In this document: piece after piece, positions 7,905 to 14,662 of the stretch
Numbering within the stretch: position 1 is the first letter of the stretch
Layout: each line of letters starts with the position of its first letter
Assembly (NCBI GenBank): GCA_024278415.1
Contig: JAJRTI010000647.1
Location: forward strand, 1-32,571
DNA from: Planctomycetota bacterium
Lineage (GTDB): Bacteria; Planctomycetota; Brocadiia; JAJRTI01
DNA length: 32,571 nucleotides
Direction: 5' to 3'
Notes under the pieces: model-generated
The model's input: only the letters and a program-made list of their open reading frames with translations
Told to the model about the DNA's origin: nothing
Database searches by the model: none
Made by a program: the position numbers and the translations under genes

Positions 7905-9203
7905 ATGGCAAATCCGCTGGCGGACGAACTCAACGCGGCGATCCAAGCGGCAAACCCGCACGTGCTCGACATGCTCAGCGCGCGCGGGAAGCGCATGTAC
8001 TTCCCCAAGGGTATCCTCGCGCAAGGCGCGGAGGCCAAGGCTAAGGCGCACGCGGCAAACGCTACGGTGGGTATCGCGACCGAAGGCGGCGTGCCGATGC
8101 ACTTGGGCTGCATCGACGCGCACTTTGCCGGCCTGTCGGCCGCGGATGTGTACGGCTATGCGCCCCCCGGCGGACAGGCCGACTTGCGCGAGGCGTGGCT
8201 CCAAAAAATGGTCGCTGAGAACCCGAAGCTCGAAGGCAAGGCGCTCTCGCGGCCCATGGTCACGAGCGCGCTCACGCACGGGCTGTGCATCACGGGGGAA
8301 CTCTTTGTCGATCCGGGCGACGTGGTGCTCACGCCGGACAAGCTGTGGGGCAACTACAAGCTCGTGTTTGTGGAGCGCATGGAAGCGGAGCATCGCACGT
8401 TCCCGTTTTTCGCCGCCGGCGGCTTCAACTTGGCCGGCTTCGAGGCCAGCCTGCAACAGGCCGCGGCGGACAAGGGGAAGGTTGTGGCCATCATGAACTT
8501 CCCGAACAACCCCAGTGGATACACTCCCACTGACGAGGAGATGCCAGCCATTGCGGATGCGATCGTGCGCGTGGCCGAGTCGGGCTGTGATATCGTCGTC
8601 GTGTGCGACGATGCCTATTTTGGGCTTTTTTACGAGGACGCGTGCCAGGAGTCGCTGTTTGGGCTCCTCGCTGAGCGCCACCCGCGAGTGCTGCCGATCC
8701 GGCTCGACGGCGCGACGAAGGAGATGTTCGCGTGGGGCTTCCGCGTCGGCTTTATCACGTACGGCCCGGCCGCGGCCGCGGGCGATACGGCGGCGATGCT
8801 CGATGCGCTGGAGAAGAAGACGCAGGGCGTGATCCGCGCAACGATCTCGAACTGCTCGCAGCCCGGCCAGAGCATTGTGCTGCGCGCGTTGCAGTCGCCC
8901 GAGTTCGCGGCTCAGCGCCGCGAGAAGTTCGAGATCTTACGCGCCCGCGCTGCGCAGGTGAAAAAGGTTTTGGCCGACTCCAAGTATGACTCTGCGTGGG
9001 AGTGCTATCCCTTCAACTCTGGCTACTTCATGTGCCTGAAACTCAAGTCTGCCAACGCGGAGCAGGTGCGCGTGCGGTTGCTGAACGAGCACGGCGTGGG
9101 CGCCATCTCGGTGAACGACACGGACTTGCGCGTCGCGTTTTCCTGCCTCGAGGCGGAGCAGATCCCGCCGGTGTTCGAGGCCATCTACGCGGCCTGCCAG
9201 TAG
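7905..9203 (+). CDS. PLP-dependent aminotransferase, class I/II fold
   Basis: The start ATG 7905 has GGAGG 6 nt upstream; a second ATG at 7875 lacks a ribosome site. The 432-aa product has the fold-type I landmarks. These are a VYGYAPPGGQADLREAW segment early on (about 84-100), NFPNNPSGY (about 197-205, the conserved NPTG-like turn), CDDAYFG (about 233-239, with the Asp that binds the pyridine nitrogen), and GATKEMFAWGFRVGF with Lys272 as the Schiff-base lysine. The Arg in RVAFSC near the C-terminus fits the carboxylate-binding arginine. The family transfers amino groups between an amino acid and a 2-oxoacid. The GATKE/WGFRVGF variant belongs to a poorly characterised subgroup, so the substrate is not called. 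The gene is monocistronic or co-transcribed with miaA 288 bp downstream. Confidence 0.85.
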   Translation: MANPLADELNAAIQAANPHVLDMLSARGKRMYFPKGILAQGAEAKAKAHAANATVGIATEGGVPMHLGCIDAHFAGLSAADVYGYAPPGGQADLREAWLQKMVAENPKLEGKALSRPMVTSALTHGLCITGELFVDPGDVVLTPDKLWGNYKLVFVERMEAEHRTFPFFAAGGFNLAGFEASLQQAAADKGKVVAIMNFPNNPSGYTPTDEEMPAIADAIVRVAESGCDIVVVCDDAYFGLFYEDACQESLFGLLAERHPRVLPIRLDGATKEMFAWGFRVGFITYGPAAAAGDTAAMLDALEKKTQGVIRATISNCSQPGQSIVLRALQSPEFAAQRREKFEILRARAAQVKKVLADSKYDSAWECYPFNSGYFMCLKLKSANAEQVRVRLLNEHGVGAISVNDTDLRVAFSCLEAEQIPPVFEAIYAACQ

Positions 9204-9491
9204 GCGAGGGCGTGTTTAGCGTGCGCCGTAGCCGCATTCGCCAGAATGCGGGCGTTCTGTGAGTTACTCGTCGGTTGGCCTGCCTGCTGGCGCATGCGGC
9301 TACGGCCGTCCTGCGCGGTGTAACGCGGTCTGGCGAGGCTCGTATACTCGGTTAGAGCAGAGGCGCTGGCCGTCTCTGCTCGCCGTATCTGCGGGCGAAA
9401 TCCTGCGCGGTGCGCGGGCGTGGCAGACAGCGGCTCAGGCGTCAACCCGTGTTTTACTGCTTTCCGCGCGCCGCGCGTTTTCCTTTCGCTC
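9204..9491. other. Intergenic region upstream of miaA
   Basis: No gene is seen in these 288 bp. It carries the long inverted repeat at 9225-9306 (listed separately) and a perfect 8-bp hairpin, GAGCAGAG (9355-9362) with CTCTGCTC (9374-9381). A TATACT -10-like box lies at 9343-9348, but no good -35 stands at the proper distance, so it is only a weak promoter candidate for miaA. Confidence 0.4.
9225..9306. repeat. 20-bp near-perfect inverted repeat (GTAGCCGCAT family)
   Basis: GCCGTAGCCGCATTCGCCAG at 9225-9244 pairs with CTGGCGCATGCGGCTACGGC at 9287-9306 at 19 of 20 positions, across a 42-nt loop. The left arm also lies in a smaller hairpin, CCGCATTC-GCCA-GAATGCGG. The core GTAGCC(C)GCAT recurs at 21630-21639 and, inverted, at 24810-24819, so this looks like a dispersed palindromic repeat family. 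Confidence 0.6.
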
Positions 9492-10406
9492 ATGATCGTC
9501 ATCACAGGCCCCACCGCTTCAGGCAAGACTTCGGCCGGGATCATGGTTGCGGAGGCTTTGGGCGGCGAGATCGTGTCGGCCGATTCGATGCAGATCTACC
9601 GCGGCCTGGACATTGGCACCGCGTCGCCTACGCCTGAGGAACGGGCGCGCGTGGCGCACCATCTGATCGACATCCGGTATCCCTGGGAGTCGTACGATGC
9701 GGCGGCGTTCGTGCGCGACGCGCAGTTGGCGGCGCGAGACATCGAGCGCCGCGGCAAGGTCGCCGTCGTCGTGGGCGGCACGGCCCTGTATCTGAAGGCG
9801 CTGCTCGAAGGGCTTTTCGACGGCCCGCCTGCGAATGCCGAGGTCCGCGATCGCCTTCGGGCCATTGCGGCTCGCGAAGGCTCGGCGAGGTTGCACGAGA
9901 TGTTGAGCGAGGTTGATCCAGACGCGTCGGCTCGGCTGCACCCGAATGATGAGGTGCGGCTGGTGCGTGCGCTCGAGGTTTTCGAGTGCACGGGCCGGCC
10001 GATCTCGGAGCAGCAACGCCAATTCGGCCAGCGCCGAGACGGATTGGACGCGGCCGTGGTGTGCTTGGCGCGGAGCCGCGGCGATTTGGATGAGCGTATT
10101 GATTCGCGCGTGGACGCGATGTTCGCGAGCGGCCTGGTCGCGGAGACGCGGCGAGCCGTTGCGCATCCGGCCGGGCTCGGGCGAACACCCGGGCAGGCTT
10201 TGGGCTACAAGCAAGTGATCAACCACCTGGCCGGCCGCTGCGGCTTTGTCGATTGCGTGCGGTCGGTCAAGCAAGCGACGCGGCGCTTTGCGCGCAAACA
10301 GATGAACTGGTTCCGCCACTTTTCGGGCATGGAGACGCTCGACATTGGCCACAGAGAGCCCGCAGAGGCCATCTGCGACCGTCTACTCGCGTTCGCCGGC
10401 CTATAG
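9492..10406 (+). CDS. miaA: tRNA dimethylallyltransferase
   Basis: MiaA transfers the dimethylallyl group from DMAPP to N6 of A37 in tRNAs that read UNN codons. The 304-aa product starts at ATG 9492, directly before the P-loop GPTASGKT (residues 6-13). Other conserved blocks follow: ADSMQIYRGLDIGTASPT, HHLIDI, VVVGGTALYLKALLEG, LHPNDEVRLVRALEV, and the C-terminal GYKQVINHL and TRRFARKQMNWFR, which contacts tRNA. An upstream in-frame GTG at 9420 would add 24 residues before the P-loop, and no homologue that I know of has these. No strong ribosome site precedes either start. The length is normal for the family. Confidence 0.93.
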   Translation: MIVITGPTASGKTSAGIMVAEALGGEIVSADSMQIYRGLDIGTASPTPEERARVAHHLIDIRYPWESYDAAAFVRDAQLAARDIERRGKVAVVVGGTALYLKALLEGLFDGPPANAEVRDRLRAIAAREGSARLHEMLSEVDPDASARLHPNDEVRLVRALEVFECTGRPISEQQRQFGQRRDGLDAAVVCLARSRGDLDERIDSRVDAMFASGLVAETRRAVAHPAGLGRTPGQALGYKQVINHLAGRCGFVDCVRSVKQATRRFARKQMNWFRHFSGMETLDIGHREPAEAICDRLLAFAGL

Positions 10407-10432
10407 CCTTTTGAAGGTAGCAGAAAAAGGGC

Positions 10433-10461
10433 TTGACAAGCCTTGGTCGTCTCACTACGAT
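10433..10461 (+). promoter_or_regulatory. Sigma70-type promoter of the pilM-secretin operon
   Basis: A perfect TTGACA (10433-10438), a 17-bp spacer and TACGAT (10456-10461) put the transcript start near 10468. That leaves a leader of about 100 nt before the TTG start at 10568. It lies 27 bp after miaA. Confidence 0.65.
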
Positions 10462-10567
10462 ATTTCGATCTTTAGCTTTATACCTTGTAAAGATGCTGTA
10501 GTGGCGACAGTGACGCGATAGCCGCTGGGCTTGTGCCGCGTGTCCATTGAGCAGGAGAGGTGCTGAC

Positions 10568-12325
10568 TTGTTCGGACCCAAATACGTCTGGGGCCTCGAC
10601 GTTGGCCGGTTCGGCCTGAAAGCCGTCAAGGTCGCCAAGGCCGGCGACCAGTTGCGCATCCTCGACGCGGACATGATCGAGTACGACTGGGGCAGCGTTG
10701 GTGAGGGGATCAGCAACCAGGCGATGCTGGAGGCGATCCAGGAGTTTCTGCGCAAGCACCAGGTGGGCAAGAAGGACGCGGTGTACGTGTCCATGCCGGG
10801 GCAGTCTGTCTTCACGCGCTTCATCAACCTGCCCCCGGTAGAGAAGAAGCGTATTCCTGAGATTGTGAGATACGAGGCGCGGCAGCAGATCCCGTTTAGC
10901 ATTGATGAGGTGATCTGGGCGTACCAGCCGGTCAAGGAAGAGCACCTGCCGGGTGAAGAGATCGAGATCGGGCTGTTCGCGATCAAGCGGGAACTCGTGC
11001 TCGACTTCTTGGCGAACTTGGCGGGCCTCCATGGCAACCTCTACGGCGTTCAGATTGCGCCGCTTGCGCTCTACAACTTCGTGCGCTTCGACCAGCAACC
11101 GGCCGAGCCGACCGTGGTGGTGGACGTAGGCGCGGATAACACAGACCTGGTCATCATTGATGGCCCGAAGTTTTGGACGCGCAATTTGCCCGTGGCGGGC
11201 AACGACATCACGAGGGCGATTCGGGACAAGTTCGACATCTCCTTCGAGGAGGCAGAGAACGTCAAGCGCATGGCCGCACAGTCGAAGCATGCGCGGCAGG
11301 TGTTCGAGGTCATGGAGCCCGTGTTGCGGGATTTGGTGAGCGAGATTCAGCGCTCCATCGGCTACTACAAGTCGCTGGCAAAGGAAGTGAAGTTCTCCGA
11401 GGTGCTGGTGATGGGCAACGCGTTCAAGTTGCCTGGCATGGAGAAGTTCCTCGCGGACAACTTGCAATACTCGGTGCGGGCACTCGACAAGGCGTCCCGG
11501 CTCGAGTTCGCCAGCGATGTGTCTGAGAGCGAGTTCAATGACAACTTGCTGACTTATGCCCCGGCGCTTGGCCTGGCCGTGCAGGCGGTTGGCGCTGGGC
11601 ACATGAAGACGAATCTGCTGCCGGCACAGTTCGAGCAGGCCCGTGAGATGGGGCGCAAGAAGCCCCTGTCTATCGCAGCGGCGCTCTGCCTGTGGCTGGC
11701 CGTGGCGTGTGGGTACATTCGCGAGAAGTCGCTCCAAGGCCTGTTAGAGAGATATCAGGATAAGGGCGCCAACATGCTCGATGAGGCCGAGCGGCTGAAC
11801 AACGAATACAATCAGGCCAAGGCGGCCGTGGATCAGGCCAGGGGCCCTGCCATCGCGTTGTCGAATGTTGGCAAACTGCCCGAGATTGGCTATGAGCGCA
11901 ACTTCTGGATGATCTTCGTAGAGAAGTTTTTCGATGAGAAAGACGGCTGTATCCCCAAAGGCGCTTACCTGAAGTACTTTGTCATCGCGAGGGGCGCGGG
12001 AAAGACCCAAGTCGGCCCCGGGGGGCTGAGTGGCCGAGGCGGCAAGGAGATCGGCATACAGATCGAGGGCACGGTTGCTGAGAGCGATGAGTTCATCAAC
12101 ACGAACATTCGGGATAAGATTGCCGCGTTCAAGCCTGACCCGAAGTTCAAGAACGGCGTGATTCGATCTGGCAAGAATGATGTAAAGTACTTGGCTGGCA
12201 CGCCTCAACCCGTGACGGTCAAACTCCCCAGTGGCGAGACCGAGCGCAGGCTGCGCTTTATTATTGCCTTCACGCCAAAGAAGTACGACGAGGCCGTGGT
12301 GCCTGACGAGTCGGAGAAGAAATGA
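10568..12325 (+). CDS. pilM: PilM-PilN fusion, inner-membrane platform protein
   Basis: PilM is an actin-like ATPase that forms a cytoplasmic ring and binds the PilN tail in type IV pilus machines. The 585-aa product starts at TTG 10568, placed by AGGAGAGG 7 nt upstream; the next ATG would delete the nucleotide-binding strand. Residues 1-345 are PilM: GLDVGRFGLKAVK (phosphate-1 loop), SMPGQSVFTRFINLP, EIVRYEARQQIPF, VDVGADNTDLVI (phosphate-2 loop), and the VMGNAFKLPGMEKFL and APALGLAVQA ends. Residues 346-352, MKTNLLP, are the start motif of PilN, and are followed by a membrane helix (about 367-385) and a coiled coil (about 390-430). The PilN tail that normally docks on PilM is therefore covalently attached. 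First gene of the operon. The remaining 150 residues look PilN-like. Confidence 0.85.
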   Translation: MFGPKYVWGLDVGRFGLKAVKVAKAGDQLRILDADMIEYDWGSVGEGISNQAMLEAIQEFLRKHQVGKKDAVYVSMPGQSVFTRFINLPPVEKKRIPEIVRYEARQQIPFSIDEVIWAYQPVKEEHLPGEEIEIGLFAIKRELVLDFLANLAGLHGNLYGVQIAPLALYNFVRFDQQPAEPTVVVDVGADNTDLVIIDGPKFWTRNLPVAGNDITRAIRDKFDISFEEAENVKRMAAQSKHARQVFEVMEPVLRDLVSEIQRSIGYYKSLAKEVKFSEVLVMGNAFKLPGMEKFLADNLQYSVRALDKASRLEFASDVSESEFNDNLLTYAPALGLAVQAVGAGHMKTNLLPAQFEQAREMGRKKPLSIAAALCLWLAVACGYIREKSLQGLLERYQDKGANMLDEAERLNNEYNQAKAAVDQARGPAIALSNVGKLPEIGYERNFWMIFVEKFFDEKDGCIPKGAYLKYFVIARGAGKTQVGPGGLSGRGGKEIGIQIEGTVAESDEFINTNIRDKIAAFKPDPKFKNGVIRSGKNDVKYLAGTPQPVTVKLPSGETERRLRFIIAFTPKKYDEAVVPDESEKK

Positions 12326-12393
12326 CGAGCAGAACCGTCCGTCCACGAGCGGCCAGGCGCGGGCAAGCGCCCGACCGTTCAGGAGCATAGTTG

Positions 12394-13242
12394 ATGGAAG
12401 CATTGAAGAAGTACGGCTTCTGGATTGGCGTCGTCTTGGCGGCCATTGCTGCCGTCGTTACGCACTTCGTCTTGATCGTGCCCATGGAGACGGCCAACCA
12501 AGAGTTGTGGAATAAGCTGAACGAGCGCCGCAAGAAACTTCAGGAGTACGCGGACAGAACGGACTTCAAGAACGACGCGTGGATCGAGTTCGAGAAGAAG
12601 CGGGCGGAAGTGTGGCGAGATCAAAAGGCGCGGTGCGAAGAGTACCTGCACCAAGAGGATCCGTTCCAATCCGAGTTTCGAGATGGCAAGGGCAATGTCA
12701 TCTCCAGCCGCTCCGTCTGGGTCAGCGCTTTCCGGCAGAGCGTGGATAAGATGATCCGTCGGCTGCGGAAATCGGGCATCGCCGTGGGCGACACCGTATT
12801 CAAATGCCAGAGCCAAGCCGCTGCGTGGGAGGACTTCCACCCCAGAGTGCCCGAGCTTCGGACGGCGACGCGTGAGTTCCACATCCAGGAGGAGTTCAGC
12901 AAGATCCTGGAGCAGAAGAGCCTTCGGCTGGCGCGGATTGATCACGTGCATATTGGCGATGCCACAGCCGCGATCTTGAAAGACATTGGCCGGGTCGAGC
13001 ATGAAGGGCTGTTTACGACCCGCGCGTACGAGATATCGGTGGTTATGGATTTTGAGCAAGTGCTCTACCTGTTTAAGGCCATGCTTGGGTCCAAGCGGTT
13101 GATGCTGAGCATCGAACGCATCCGTGTTTCTCAGATTGCACTCGCGGCCCCGGACCTCAAGCGGCCGAACCTCGTTCAGATCGTCGTGAGGGGCCGGTAC
13201 ATGGACTTCAGTGTGGCCAAGAAGAAGGCCGCGTCGTCGTAG
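12394..13242 (+). CDS. PilO-like inner-membrane protein (Amuc_1100-like position)
   Basis: ATG 12394 has AGGAG 8 nt upstream; a TTG one codon earlier is possible. The 282-aa protein has one N-terminal membrane helix (about 9-29), then a Lys/Glu-rich coiled coil (NKLNERRKKLQEYADRT). A periplasmic alpha/beta domain follows (EISVVMDFEQVLYLFKAML, LMLSIERIRVSQI, LVQIVVRGRYMDF). This is the PilO/GspM layout: a short cytosolic N-terminus, one helix, a coiled coil and a ferredoxin-like fold. PilO pairs with PilN to form the inner-membrane alignment complex. The position directly after pilM also matches Amuc_1100 of Akkermansia. That relation is from memory and needs a profile search. Confidence 0.65.
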   Translation: MEALKKYGFWIGVVLAAIAAVVTHFVLIVPMETANQELWNKLNERRKKLQEYADRTDFKNDAWIEFEKKRAEVWRDQKARCEEYLHQEDPFQSEFRDGKGNVISSRSVWVSAFRQSVDKMIRRLRKSGIAVGDTVFKCQSQAAAWEDFHPRVPELRTATREFHIQEEFSKILEQKSLRLARIDHVHIGDATAAILKDIGRVEHEGLFTTRAYEISVVMDFEQVLYLFKAMLGSKRLMLSIERIRVSQIALAAPDLKRPNLVQIVVRGRYMDFSVAKKKAASS

Positions 13243-13309
13243 ACACCACCTGCACGGAACGATCGGGCGAGAGGCTCGCCCTTTGAGCAAACTAGCAAGG
13301 ATGAGGCGC

Positions 13310-14602
13310 ATGGCCGCTTCCCCGAAGATTCTGATCATCCAATTCGCTGACAAGGCGGCACTCGCTGTCGCGCTCGGCATCCTGGGATACGTTGTGGTCA
13401 CCAGCTTCGTTTCCCAAGGCAGCGGCGAGAGGAGATCGGACCTCGACAAAATCGCAAGCTTGCAGCGACAAGTTACAAGGAAAATCAAGGAGAGCCGGCC
13501 GCCCGGCGAGATCGAGCAAGTGGACCTGACGCGAGACCTGAAGGAGCGCTTCATCGCGATCCCGGACGCCCGGGAACTCAGGCCCTACATCTTCACGGAG
13601 CCCACGCCGCAGCAGTACGATAAACAGGTCGTCCACGTGGGGCAGAAGATTACCTTTAAGATCGACGAGCCGCCGCGCAAGGTGACCACAAGCGCCCCCG
13701 GCTTCATCAAGGTTGAGTTCAAGGCCAACGAGATTACGGTGTCCGGCCTCGAAGTCGGCGAGACGATGCTCAAGTGTGTGAGCGCGAGAGGCATGAGCCA
13801 CGAGGTGCCCATCGAGGTCAAGCCCGTAAAGATCAATCCTGTGGTGGGGGGCGTGAGCGACCTCGCATTCCGCTCCGACCTGGGCAGGATCACCTTAACA
13901 TGGGTCGCACCGCCCAAGACGGCGCCCACCATCACCGCGTTCCAGTACGATGTCGTCCGCCGGCACGAGTCTGAACCGGAAGATAAGGCGGCTAAGGTGG
14001 CGACCGTCAGTGATGTCACGTGGACGGACACGGACATCAAGTCAGGCGAGACCTACTATTACAAGATCCAGCCGATCGCCGTGACGCCAGATGGGCTCAT
14101 TCGAGGCCCCCAGAGCAAAGCGGTGCGTGTGGTTGCCAAGAGCAGCGTCGAGTTTGATCTGAACAGCGCGGGCGGCGGGAGGGCTTCCTTCGAGGTGCGC
14201 GCGTACATTAACGGAGAGTGGAACACCCGGAAGTTCTTCGTGGCCCGAGGCGGGCTGATCGGAGAGAAGGTGCGCCGTTACGGGGTAGAGCCGATCGACT
14301 TCTCCACCGGCTGCGTGCTTGTGGACATCGACCTGAACGCCAGCCGCATCGAGAAGTGGGTCGAGGAGAAGCGGGTGTTTGACGATGGTGGCAACCTTAT
14401 CCGTATAGACAAGATTCCACGGAAGCGCGAAGTGCACTCGCCCAGGGTCATCTATCAGGACCGCAAGGGCAATCCTAGAATCCTCTGGCAGAGGAAGCCC
14501 TCCGCACGCGTGGCGCCTAAGCCGCCAGCCGGCGCCGCCACTAAGCCTCAGGCGACAACCAAGGATTCCGGCGGCGCGCCTCTCATCAAACGAATTGACT
14601 AG
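13310..14602 (+). CDS. Membrane-anchored FN3-domain protein of the pilus-like operon
   Basis: The start is uncertain. ATG 13310 follows AGGATGAGG closely; ATG 13301 and TTG 13283 (with GAGAGG 8 nt upstream) are alternatives. With 13310 the product is 430 aa. A single membrane helix (about 17-34) is followed by a coiled region, a beta domain (about 100-170), and a fibronectin type III domain at about 181-275 (LTWVAPP, FQYDVVRR, WTDTDIKSGETYYYKIQPI). Next is a beta domain ending in an Arg/Lys-rich stretch, then a Pro/Ala/Lys tail. It occupies the place where PilP usually links the PilN/PilO platform to the secretin, but I see no PilP homology. A periplasmic adaptor role is inference. Confidence 0.6.
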   Translation: MAASPKILIIQFADKAALAVALGILGYVVVTSFVSQGSGERRSDLDKIASLQRQVTRKIKESRPPGEIEQVDLTRDLKERFIAIPDARELRPYIFTEPTPQQYDKQVVHVGQKITFKIDEPPRKVTTSAPGFIKVEFKANEITVSGLEVGETMLKCVSARGMSHEVPIEVKPVKINPVVGGVSDLAFRSDLGRITLTWVAPPKTAPTITAFQYDVVRRHESEPEDKAAKVATVSDVTWTDTDIKSGETYYYKIQPIAVTPDGLIRGPQSKAVRVVAKSSVEFDLNSAGGGRASFEVRAYINGEWNTRKFFVARGGLIGEKVRRYGVEPIDFSTGCVLVDIDLNASRIEKWVEEKRVFDDGGNLIRIDKIPRKREVHSPRVIYQDRKGNPRILWQRKPSARVAPKPPAGAATKPQATTKDSGGAPLIKRID

Positions 14603-14662
14603 ACACAGATTTAATAGATGATGACACGACCCGTTCCCCCCCAGCCCTCGCAGGAGATTCGG

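Noticed and set aside
7792..7911. Upstream extension of the GT39 gene to a start at 7911
   Set aside because: It would place the start upstream of the minus-strand promoter at 7825-7853 and inside the 5' end of the divergent aminotransferase gene.
9355..9381. Possible tRNA or small RNA arm upstream of miaA
   Set aside because: Only a single 8-bp hairpin with an 11-nt loop is seen; no TPsiC arm, acceptor stem or T tract.
9420..9491. GTG start extending MiaA by 24 residues
   Set aside because: The P-loop normally lies within a few residues of the N-terminus, and the extension has no family match.
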